Assembly (NCBI RefSeq): GCF_014641695.1
Contig: NZ_BMIF01000002.1
Location: 62,001-126,000 of the forward strand
DNA from: Nitratireductor aestuarii
Lineage (GTDB): Bacteria > Pseudomonadota > Alphaproteobacteria > Rhizobiales > Rhizobiaceae
Reading direction: 5' to 3'
DNA: 64,000 nt
The stretch's first letter is position 1, and the number at the start of each line of letters is the position of its first letter. Positions 57,546 to 64,000 of this stretch are shown here, one piece after another. Both the position numbers and the translations under genes were made by a program. The notes beneath the pieces are model-generated. The model saw only the letters and a program-made list of their open reading frames with translations. It searched no databases and was not told where the DNA came from.

Positions 57546-58659
57546 TTGAGCCTCTCGCCGCTCCTTGAGCCCACAAGTTTTGCGGACCTGCCCGGTTGGC
57601 AGGATGACAAAGGCATCTCAGCAGCGCTGGATGCCTTTTCCCGTTGCGCCCGGCAGGCACGGATAAAGCCGTATCGATCAGGTGCGCTGGGGATTACCTT
57701 TTATGCGTTCGCAGAAGCATATGACAAGGCGGCGGCGCTGGCGGGGCCGGTTTCCGACGCTGATGCGCGGGCATTCTTCGAGCATTTCTTTGTGCCGTAC
57801 CGGATCTCGCCTGAAGAAGGCGCAAAGCCTCTCGTGACCGGCTACTACGAGCCTGAGGCGGAGGCGTCGCTCACGCGCACCGATGTTTTCACGCAGCCAC
57901 TTTATCGGCAGCCCGATGATCTGGTCGAACTGGATGATCCGTCAGGCATTCCAGGCTGGGATCCGTATTTCCGATTTGGCCGCCAGACACCCGATGGCCC
58001 AACGCAATATTTCGACCGCGGTGAGATTGATCGAGGCGCGCTGGATGGTCGGGGTATTGAGCTTTGCTGGCTCAAGGACCGGGTCGATGCGTTCTTCATC
58101 CATGTTCAGGGTGCGGCAAGGCTGAGACTTGCCGATGGCTCAGCCATGCGTGTCACTTATGCGGCGAAGAGCGGCCATCCGTTCACAGGGCATTGGCCGT
58201 GTCCTTGCCGATATGGGTGAAATCCCGCTGGCGCAGGTCACCATGCAAAGCATTCGCGCCTGGCTGGCCGCACATCCGGAACGCGTCAGCGAAATCCTCT
58301 GGAAGAACCGCAGCTACATCTTCTTCCGCGAAACCGAGCTGGGTGATCCGGAGCTTGGGCCGATAGCCGCCGCCAAGGTGCAGCTGACGGAGGGCCGTTC
58401 CCTGGCGGTGGACCGGCTGCTGCACACATTCGGTACGCCGTTCTTCGTTGATGCAGCCGATCTGGTGCAGGTAGTTGGCGAGCCGTTCCGCCGCCTGATG
58501 ATTGCGCAGGATACCGGCAGCGCTATTCTGGGGGCGGCGCGAGCTGACCTCTTCATGGGAACTGGTCATGCGGCTGGTGAATTGGCTGGTGTGATCAAGC
58601 ATGGCGCAACTTTCTACGTGCTTGTACCGCGAAGCCTACAGGAACATTCGGGTTCATGA
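57546..58659 (+). pseudogene. mltA: membrane-bound lytic transglycosylase A, interrupted by a frameshift
   Basis: The frame from the TTG at 57546 encodes the MltA N-terminal and double-psi barrel region (GALGITFYAFAEAYD, LVTGYYEPEAEASLTRT, FFIHVQGAARLRL, YAAKSGHPFTG), then runs out of family sequence at 58188 and stops at 58220. The next frame resumes exactly there with GIGRVLADMGEIPLAQVTMQ and ends with the catalytic-Asp motif IAQDTGSAILGAARADLFMG, closing at 58659. One extra G in GGG at 58188-58190 explains the break. Removing it gives 370 residues, a normal MltA length. It may be a real null allele, a sequencing error, or slippage. No signal peptide or lipobox is seen. Confidence 0.85.
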
Positions 58660-59204
58660 GCAGGCGCAAGAAGACACTGACCGAAGAGGACCGGATCCTC
58701 TGGAGCCGCGTGGCGCGATCCGCCGTGCCGTTGAAAGGTCGTGCTCATCCCGAGGAGCCGGAGGCACTTGCGGTTTTCGACCCGAAGGGACTGGCCGAGG
58801 AGGCCGAGAATTTTTTCATCGGACCCTTGGAGTCAGCATCGCCTCAACCTGCCGCCAAGAAGAAGGAACAGGTCGTTCGCAAGCTCGATGAGCCGACGCG
58901 GAGCAAGCTGGCCAAGGGTCGGCTTGAGATCACCGGTCGGATCGATCTGCACGGGCTCACGCAGGACGAGGCTTACGGCCTGCTGCTCGCGTTTCTGCAT
59001 CGAGCCTTTGCCAGCGGGCAGCGCTACGTGCTGGTGATCACGGGCAAGGGCTCGTCGGGCGAAGGCGTATTGCGGCGCGCGGTTCCGAAGTGGTTTTCCA
59101 CACCACCTTTTCGTGGTCTTGTTGGCAGTTTCGAAGATGCCGCCCGCCACCATGGCGGGCACGGCGCCATGTATGTGAGGCTGCGGAAGAGAGACCTGAC
59201 GTGA
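58656..59204 (+). CDS. Smr/MutS2 C-terminal domain protein
   Basis: The product (182 aa) has a charged N-terminal half and a Smr domain from about residue 93. The Smr motifs are RIDLHGLTQDEA (LDLHG box), then LVITGKGSSGEGVLRRAVPKW (GKG motif). Smr domains act as nucleases or RNA-cleaving modules in several families. The start overlaps the mltA stop (ATGA) and the end overlaps the next start (GTGA), so the operon is translationally chained despite the mltA frameshift. Confidence 0.93.
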   Translation: MSRRKKTLTEEDRILWSRVARSAVPLKGRAHPEEPEALAVFDPKGLAEEAENFFIGPLESASPQPAAKKKEQVVRKLDEPTRSKLAKGRLEITGRIDLHGLTQDEAYGLLLAFLHRAFASGQRYVLVITGKGSSGEGVLRRAVPKWFSTPPFRGLVGSFEDAARHHGGHGAMYVRLRKRDLT

Positions 59205-59575
59205 CTCCGTTTGCCGCCAAGATCCGTCAGATCCGCAAGGCCCGCGGCATCAGCCAGAAGGAAATGGCGGCCGCGATTGGCGTGACGCCGGCCTATCTTT
59301 CGGCACTTGAGCATGGGCATCGCAGCCCACCCAATTGGGTTATGGTGCAGAAGATCATCGGCTTTCTCAATATCATCTGGGATGAGGCCGACGAGCTGCA
59401 GCGGCTGGCAAAACAGTCGAACCCGCGCGTCGTGATCGATACGTCGGGCCTATCGCCAAAGGCCACCGCACTGGCGAACCAGCTGTCGCAGCGGATCGGT
59501 GAGCTGTCAGAGGACGACCTCGCCCGGTTGAGCGAAGTCATCGAGGAGATGCTGAGTAGGAAGAAGGCGTGGTAG
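59201..59575 (+). CDS. XRE-family helix-turn-helix regulator
   Basis: The product (124 aa) starts with GTG at 59201 and contains a Cro/CI-type helix-turn-helix at about residues 6-60 (IRQIRKARGISQKEMAAAIG, then YLSALEHGHRSPPNW). A C-terminal helical part (LSQRIGELSEDDLARLSEVI) probably dimerises. The GTGA overlap with smr fixes the start. Its target is unknown; control of its own operon would be plausible. No second gene suggests a toxin-antitoxin pair. Confidence 0.9.
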   Translation: MTPFAAKIRQIRKARGISQKEMAAAIGVTPAYLSALEHGHRSPPNWVMVQKIIGFLNIIWDEADELQRLAKQSNPRVVIDTSGLSPKATALANQLSQRIGELSEDDLARLSEVIEEMLSRKKAW

Positions 59576-59595
59576 CACGACGACCGGCGCCTTCT

Positions 59596-59632
59596 CACCC
59601 CTTCATGGTGAGCTTGTCGAACCACGAGGGTG
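59596..59632. repeat. REP-like palindromic repeat between convergent genes
   Basis: The element CACCCCTTCATGGTGAGCTT, continuing GTCGAACCACGAGGGTG, folds into an imperfect stem with CACCC/GGGTG ends. Closely similar sequences (CACCCTCGTGGTTCGACAAG...) are common intergenic repeats in Proteobacteria. It lies 20 bp after the XRE gene stop and 12 bp after the DUF1402 gene stop. Confidence 0.65.
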
Positions 59633-59644
59633 TTTGTTGCCTGG

Positions 59645-60631
59645 CTAGAACTCGGTCCCGGAAACCAGCGCTTCCAGTTCGTCCCGCTTCTTGTTCACAA
59701 GCCAGCCGTAATAATTCTCTTCCGGCAGCTTGATCGCCTGGCCCTTTGCCCTGCGTGCGTGGTTTTCCGCAGCAAGCCTAGCCGCGCGCGCTTCCGGATT
59801 GCCGATGTTGTAGAGCGTTGCCGTGACACCGGGGTTCTTGCTGATGTCGAAGTCAGCAATGCGTCTGTAGGCCTCGATCGAGGTCTTTATAGTGGCCGCG
59901 ACATAGGCCAGCGAAATATCGGGATCCATGATCGCCTGATAGACTTCGCGCGGCTGACGATGGTCCAGCGGCGCGAACCCTGAGGTGCGCTTTACCAGGT
60001 CTGTCATCTGCAGGGCTGTCAGCGGATTGATCTGGCCAATGCCAAAGGTCTGGCCAGCGTAAAAGGGCTGGAAGAAGACGGCGCTGAAGCGGTCGTTGGG
60101 GAAGCGCTTGCCATTCACACTCTTGCCGCGGAATTCGCGATCCCAGATGCTCTCACGGCAGGACCAGAGGGTGTAACTGTCAGTGTAGTTGCCGCAGGAA
60201 GCGAATTCCGGGCGGCTGATGAAGTCGTCGATGGACTCTCCATCATGGGAGAACGAGAAGCTCGTCGTGAAATAGGACGCGGCCTTGACGTAGTAGGTCT
60301 GCAGCCGGTCGTAGGCGTCGACGTTGTACGTGTGCTCTCCAACAATGGCGCCAACAATGTGGATCGGGGCGATCCTGTAGGCAGAAGCCACTTCCCGGAT
60401 CTTCGCGCGCAGACGACCGTCGTTCTGCAGAAGCTGGTAGACCTTGGCGTATTTCGCTTCGAAGGTGGTCTGTGCCGCCTTTGTGCGTCGCGCGGAAAAG
60501 CCGGGTATCTGGGGCTGCTCGGCGTTCCTGTTGCCAGGCGGCACAAGCTGCGCAGCAGCAGCTGCATCGGCCAGGCCCGCAGTCAAAATCAGCCCGATCA
60601 TCAAGCTACGAAGAGACGACACCGTCCGCAC
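59645..60631 (-). CDS. DUF1402 family exported protein
   Basis: The product (328 aa) has a signal peptide (SLMIGLILTAGLADAAAAA, cleavage near residue 27). The mature protein contains IAPIHIVGAIVGEHTYNVDA and FGIGQINPLTALQMTDLV, a lysozyme/transglycosylase-like arrangement with Glu in GEHTYN and the GIGQI motif. Later LYNIGNPEARAARL also recalls lytic transglycosylases (YNxG). The DUF1402 family is mainly rhizobial. Peptidoglycan cleavage is an inference. It lies downstream of the hslVU operon behind a terminator. Confidence 0.85.
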   Translation of the reverse strand: MRTVSSLRSLMIGLILTAGLADAAAAAQLVPPGNRNAEQPQIPGFSARRTKAAQTTFEAKYAKVYQLLQNDGRLRAKIREVASAYRIAPIHIVGAIVGEHTYNVDAYDRLQTYYVKAASYFTTSFSFSHDGESIDDFISRPEFASCGNYTDSYTLWSCRESIWDREFRGKSVNGKRFPNDRFSAVFFQPFYAGQTFGIGQINPLTALQMTDLVKRTSGFAPLDHRQPREVYQAIMDPDISLAYVAATIKTSIEAYRRIADFDISKNPGVTATLYNIGNPEARAARLAAENHARRAKGQAIKLPEENYYGWLVNKKRDELEALVSGTEF

Positions 60632-60754
60632 CCACCAAATAATATGCGCCTAGCGAAGCCGGCTGGCATCGCCGAGGCGCACTGGAAATCACACCTCGAA
60701 CCATGGGGCCACACCCCAATTCATCTACGGTGTGATATGGTTAACGGATAATTC

Positions 60755-60803
60755 AATAGAAAAACCCTGCGGCCAAGTCGAGATAATTGGAAGCCGCAGG
60801 GTT
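60755..60803 (-). terminator. terminator of the hslV-hslU operon
   Basis: An 11-bp perfect stem (arms 60763-60773 and 60793-60803) with a 19-nt loop is followed on the minus strand by TTTC. It begins about 30 bp after the hslU stop. Confidence 0.8.
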
Positions 60804-60831
60804 ACAGTCTCACGCAACTGTGTTTTTTAGC

Positions 60832-62142
60832 TCACAGGATGAAGCGCGACAGGTCCGTGTTGCGCGACAGGTCGCCAACGTTCTTCTCAACGTATTCGGC
60901 GTCGATCACGAGCTTCGAACCGCTTCGATCCGGCGCGTTGAAGGAGATTTCGTCCAGTACGCGTTCCATCACAGTCTGCAGACGGCGGGCACCGATGTTC
61001 TCCACCGTCGCATTGAGATCGACTGCGATGGCGGCAAGCCGGTCAATCGCATCATCGGTGAACTCGAGCTCAACGCCCTCGGTCGCCATCAGCGCAATAT
61101 ACTGCTTGATCAGGCTCGCTTCCGTCTCGGTCAGGATGCGTCGGAAGTCATCCTTCTCCAGCGCCCGCAGTTCTACGCGGATCGGCAAGCGACCCTGCAG
61201 CTCCGGCAGCAGATCGGAGGGCTTCGAGACGTGGAAGGCACCCGAAGCGATGAAGAGGATGTGATCGGTCTTTACCGGGCCGTACTTCGTGGCAACGGTA
61301 GTGCCTTCGACGAGCGGCAGCAGGTCGCGCTGCACGCCCTCGCGCGATACGCCAGCACCGATGCCCCCTTCCCGCGACGCGATCTTGTCGATCTCGTCGA
61401 TGAAGACGATGCCGTCGTTCTCGGCCGAGGAAAGCGCACGGCGGATGACTTCATCCTGGTCGAGCAGCTTGTCGGACTCGTCGTTGATCAGCAGCTTGTA
61501 GGAATCCTTCACGGTGGTCTTGACCGTCTTGGTCCGGCCGCCGCCCATCGCCTTCTGCAGCATGTCATTGATGTTGAGCACACCAATGTTGGCGCCGGGC
61601 ATCCCGGGGATCTCGAAGCCGCCCATCGGATTGCCGCTGTCGGTGATGTGGATTTCGATTTCCTTGTCATCCAGCTCGCCATTGCGCAGCTTCTGGCGGA
61701 AGCTGTCGCGCGTGGCCGGGCTCGCGGTCTTGCCGACCAGAGCCTCCAGCACCCGCTCCTCGGCGTTCAGGTGAGCGCGGGCCTGCACGCCTTCGCGCAT
61801 CTGCTCACGGGTCAGGCCGATGGCTGCCTCTACCAGGTCGCGGATGATCTGCTCGACGTCGCGGCCAACATACCCGACCTCGGTGAACTTCGTGGCCTCC
61901 ACCTTGATGAAGGGCGCGCCGGCGAGCCTGGCCAGACGGCGCGAAATCTCGGTCTTGCCCACACCCGTGGGTCCGATCATCAGGATGTTCTTGGGCATGA
62001 CCTCTTCGCGCAGATCGGCGGGCAGCTGCTGGCGGCGCCACCGGTTGCGCAATGCAATTGCGACGGCGCGCTTGGCCTCATGCTGACCGATGATATAGCG
62101 GTCGAGTTCCGAAACAGTTTCACGGGGAGAGAAAGTCGCCAT
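60832..62142 (-). CDS. hslU: ATP-dependent protease ATPase subunit HslU (ClpY)
   Basis: The product (436 aa) is the AAA+ unfoldase that feeds substrates into HslV. It begins [20 protein letters not shown]. Walker A is GPTGVGKTE, the pore motif is in [17 protein letters not shown], and Walker B is [10 protein letters not shown]. The C-terminal tail ends LSRFIL, as needed for docking on HslV. It is the last gene of the operon and is separated from hslV by two extra genes. Confidence 0.97.
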   Translation of the reverse strand: MATFSPRETVSELDRYIIGQHEAKRAVAIALRNRWRRQQLPADLREEVMPKNILMIGPTGVGKTEISRRLARLAGAPFIKVEATKFTEVGYVGRDVEQIIRDLVEAAIGLTREQMREGVQARAHLNAEERVLEALVGKTASPATRDSFRQKLRNGELDDKEIEIHITDSGNPMGGFEIPGMPGANIGVLNINDMLQKAMGGGRTKTVKTTVKDSYKLLINDESDKLLDQDEVIRRALSSAENDGIVFIDEIDKIASREGGIGAGVSREGVQRDLLPLVEGTTVATKYGPVKTDHILFIASGAFHVSKPSDLLPELQGRLPIRVELRALEKDDFRRILTETEASLIKQYIALMATEGVELEFTDDAIDRLAAIAVDLNATVENIGARRLQTVMERVLDEISFNAPDRSGSKLVIDAEYVEKNVGDLSRNTDLSRFIL

Positions 62143-62148
62143 TTGCTC

Positions 62149-62745
62149 TTAAAGTCCAGATTGCCACTGCTTGATCGCCTCAGAAGGGAAAAGCAGCATG
62201 ATTACATTCAGCGTCAGGTTATCCCGGATGGCATAGCCAACGCCGATCTCGAAGATGATCGCTATCGCTATTGTCACCCATATAGGTAGCCGCGCGGCGA
62301 GTACAAAACCGAAGACCATCCACAATGAATCGAAGACCGAATTGATGACGCTGTCGCCGAAGTAGTCGAGCGAGATGGTCGCTTCACGGTATCGGTTGAT
62401 CACCCAGTCGGTGTTTTCCAGCAGTTCCCACGCCACCTCGATAACGGTCGCCACAGCCAGACGCGTGCTGACGTTCGCTCGCCGCATCACGAGCCAGGTG
62501 CCTAGATAGAAGAGGAAGCCGTGGATGATGTGGGACGGCGTGTACCAGTCAGCAAGATGCTGGCTGTTCTCACTGCTGTCGACCACGCCCATCCAGAGCT
62601 TTACCGTCCCACATTCGCAGATGAGCGGCTGGCCCATGAAGGTCAGCGCTATGCCCTGGCAGGCGATCAGGGCCGCGGTGATGAGGATACCGCCAAGAAG
62701 CACGTTTTGGGTGGACGATTGGTTCTCAACCTCACCGACCATCAA
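62149..62745 (-). CDS. DUF2585 family membrane protein
   Basis: The product (198 aa) has about five hydrophobic segments ([20 protein letters not shown] first) with a conserved periplasmic CECGTVKLW segment, [18 protein letters not shown], and [20 protein letters not shown]. This pattern corresponds to DUF2585, found in alphaproteobacteria with no known function. Its start overlaps the acetyltransferase stop by four bases and its stop lies 6 bp before hslU, so it is co-translated with the protease genes. Confidence 0.85.
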   Translation of the reverse strand: MMVGEVENQSSTQNVLLGGILITAALIACQGIALTFMGQPLICECGTVKLWMGVVDSSENSQHLADWYTPSHIIHGFLFYLGTWLVMRRANVSTRLAVATVIEVAWELLENTDWVINRYREATISLDYFGDSVINSVFDSLWMVFGFVLAARLPIWVTIAIAIIFEIGVGYAIRDNLTLNVIMLLFPSEAIKQWQSGL

Positions 62746-63263
62746 AACGCCTCGTCCGGATTGTCGATCGCCATCAGCAGCACGTCTCCATATTCGCTGG
62801 TGCGTTCATCCAGGGGCTGGAAACCAGCCTTGCGATAGGCGGCGATAGCCCGCGCGTTGGAAGGATCCGGGTCGATGATCACCCGGGTCGCCCCTTCCTC
62901 GAACAGTTCTTCCACAAACTGGGCGAGAATGGCCGAGCCATGGCCAGCGTTCAGCAGCTCTGCCGGACCGATCGAAAGGTCGACGCCCAGGGTCTCGAAC
63001 GGCTGGTCTGCATAGGGGTGGCCGTCTTCCAGATGAGGGTCGTACGACTGGAGATAGGCGATCGGCTGACCATCGAGCTCAACGATCAGCGGTTCCACCG
63101 AGACGCTGTCCATATGCTCGCGGATCTCGGCGATCTCCCTGACCGGGTCGCCCCACCACTCAGCCCAATGGGGTTTCTTGATCCATTGGGCAAGCAGGTC
63201 GAGATCAGCTTCCTCGACGGCACGAAAGTCGTAGATCGGCTCGGGCGAGCTAGCCTTCGGCAT
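62742..63263 (-). CDS. GNAT acetyltransferase (AAC(6')-like) within the hslVU operon
   Basis: The product (173 aa from the ATG at 63263) has the GNAT fold: [20 protein letters not shown] at the start, PIAYLQSYD, the core [20 protein letters not shown], and [20 protein letters not shown]. The [11 protein letters not shown] segment and [12 protein letters not shown] stretch resemble AAC(6')-Ib/siderophore-type acetyltransferases. Whether it modifies aminoglycosides, a siderophore or a protein is unknown. It overlaps hslV by 14 bases; an ATG at 63284 is an alternative start. Confidence 0.85.
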   Translation of the reverse strand: MPKASSPEPIYDFRAVEEADLDLLAQWIKKPHWAEWWGDPVREIAEIREHMDSVSVEPLIVELDGQPIAYLQSYDPHLEDGHPYADQPFETLGVDLSIGPAELLNAGHGSAILAQFVEELFEEGATRVIIDPDPSNARAIAAYRKAGFQPLDERTSEYGDVLLMAIDNPDEAF

Positions 63264-63801
63264 CGAGCGTTTCCACGACGACATTATCGTTGGTGTAGAT
63301 GCAGATGCTGGCCGCGATCTCCATCGCCTTGCGGGCGATCTCCTCGGCGCTCTTGTCCGTATCGATCAGAGCCTTGGCTGCTGCCAGCGCGTAATTGCCG
63401 CCCGAACCAATCGCCATGATGCCCTGCTCCGGCTCAAGCACGTCGCCGTTGCCGGTAAGGGTCAGGGTCACGTTCTTGTCGGCAACCAGCATCATGGCTT
63501 CGAGGTTGCGCAGGTAGCGATCGGTACGCCAGTCCTTGGCGAGCTCCACGCAGGCGCGGGTCAGCTGGCCCTGATACTGTTCGAGCTTCTTTTCCAGGCG
63601 TTCCAGCAGGGTAAAAGCGTCAGCGGTGGCTCCAGCAAAGCCGGCGATCACGCTGCCGTCGCCGATGCGGCGAACCTTGCGTGCGTTGCCCTTGATGACC
63701 GTCTGGCCGAGGCTGACCTGGCCATCGCCGGCAATGACAACCTTTCCGCCCTTGCGCACGGTCACAATCGTGGTGGCGTGCATGGAAATCTTTTCACTCA
63801 T
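63250..63801 (-). CDS. hslV: ATP-dependent protease subunit HslV (ClpQ)
   Basis: The product (183 aa from the ATG at 63801) is the proteasome-like threonine peptidase of HslVU. After a short propeptide (MSEKISMHA) the mature chain would begin at Thr10 ([20 protein letters not shown]). Lys and Gly-rich features [16 protein letters not shown] and [13 protein letters not shown] are typical. The start has AAGGA at suitable spacing; longer frames to 63840 are less likely. It heads the operon hslV-GNAT-DUF2585-hslU and is divergent from hisB. Confidence 0.95.
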   Translation of the reverse strand: MSEKISMHATTIVTVRKGGKVVIAGDGQVSLGQTVIKGNARKVRRIGDGSVIAGFAGATADAFTLLERLEKKLEQYQGQLTRACVELAKDWRTDRYLRNLEAMMLVADKNVTLTLTGNGDVLEPEQGIMAIGSGGNYALAAAKALIDTDKSAEEIARKAMEIAASICIYTNDNVVVETLDAEG

Positions 63802-63952
63802 CGAATAAATCCTTGATGCCATTCGGCTTCCATTCGACATCTATGTAAGCTGCGGTCAGCTGATTGCAAACATCGCTTTCTGGTTACGTAACCGTGCTAG
63901 CGTTTGTTGTTCACATGCTCTAAAAGGCGCCCGTGACGAAGAAGGAATGATT

Positions 63953-64000
63953 ATGGTCCTCGGCAATACTCGGGCGGCTCAGATCAGCCGCAAGACAAAC
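63953..64000 (+). CDS. hisB: imidazoleglycerol-phosphate dehydratase HisB, first residues (runs off the window)
   Basis: The last 16 codons read MVLGNTRAAQISRKTN from an ATG with AAGGA six bases upstream. The RxAxISRKTN ending matches the start of rhizobial HisB, which continues with ET in the full protein. The divergent hslV-hisB arrangement is also usual in Rhizobiaceae. Only the N-terminus is available, so the call rests on this short match and on context. Confidence 0.7.
   Translation, partial: MVLGNTRAAQISRKTN

Noticed and set aside
59201-59575. Toxin-antitoxin module suggested by the XRE-type regulator
   Set aside because: No small toxin-like partner adjoins it; the gene is fused by overlaps to smr in a conserved operon.

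Overview
The window reads as a chromosomal segment of an alphaproteobacterium of the order Hyphomicrobiales (Rhizobiales), most likely a Rhizobium/Agrobacterium-like Rhizobiaceae member. The basis is high-GC coding sequence, a polyhydroxybutyrate gene set, a second RpoH-type sigma factor behind an EcfG/RpoE2-type promoter, CcrM-type GANTC clusters, and above all the gene order around the replication origin (dnaQ-coaE-aroE-maf-ppsR / oriC / hemE-hemJ-rho ... mnmE-parS-mnmG-rsmG-parA-parB-holA). Species cannot be fixed from the sequence alone. No rRNA, tRNA or CRISPR array was recognised.

Layout. 1-5.3 kb: partial GNAT acetyltransferase, a small membrane protein, a beta-carbonic anhydrase, a MarR/Bcr-type efflux pair and a Dcp-like M3 peptidase. 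5.6-13.5 kb: typA, the cytochrome c maturation operon ccmABCDG (ccmD is a tiny GTG-start gene) and aconitase. 13.5-17 kb: TPP riboswitch plus thiBPQ. 17-24.5 kb: M48 lipoprotein protease, rpoH2 with its stress promoter, carD, fdxA, an S4-domain protein and a SUV3-like helicase. 25-32 kb: phaB-phaA divergent from phaR, rpmF, mtgA, ispA and ispG. 32-39.4 kb: the accessory part, with an intact IS5-family element carrying a -1 frameshift transposase, a two-gene RND efflux system, short dispersed repeats and several small orphan genes.

39.4-55.4 kb is the origin-proximal core. It holds holA, parB-parA with five parS sites, rsmG, mnmG, mnmE, a DUF255 protein, rho, hemJ and hemE. The putative oriC between hemE and ppsR has DnaA-box-like sites and eight GANTC sites. 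It is followed by the overlapping chain ppsR-maf-aroE-coaE-dnaQ. 55.5-64 kb: secB and fxsA, the divergent timA-mltA-smr-xre group (mltA carries a frameshift), a DUF1402 protein, the hslV-GNAT-DUF2585-hslU operon and the start of hisB.

Most of the window is conserved housekeeping DNA. The points most worth a second look are three parS-like sites whose degenerate half creates a GANTC methylation site, the oriC architecture, the mltA frameshift, the IS/repeat-rich stretch where synteny next to holA seems broken, and a 21-bp GANTC-bearing direct repeat upstream of the helicase gene. I did not find a convincing new multi-gene system.
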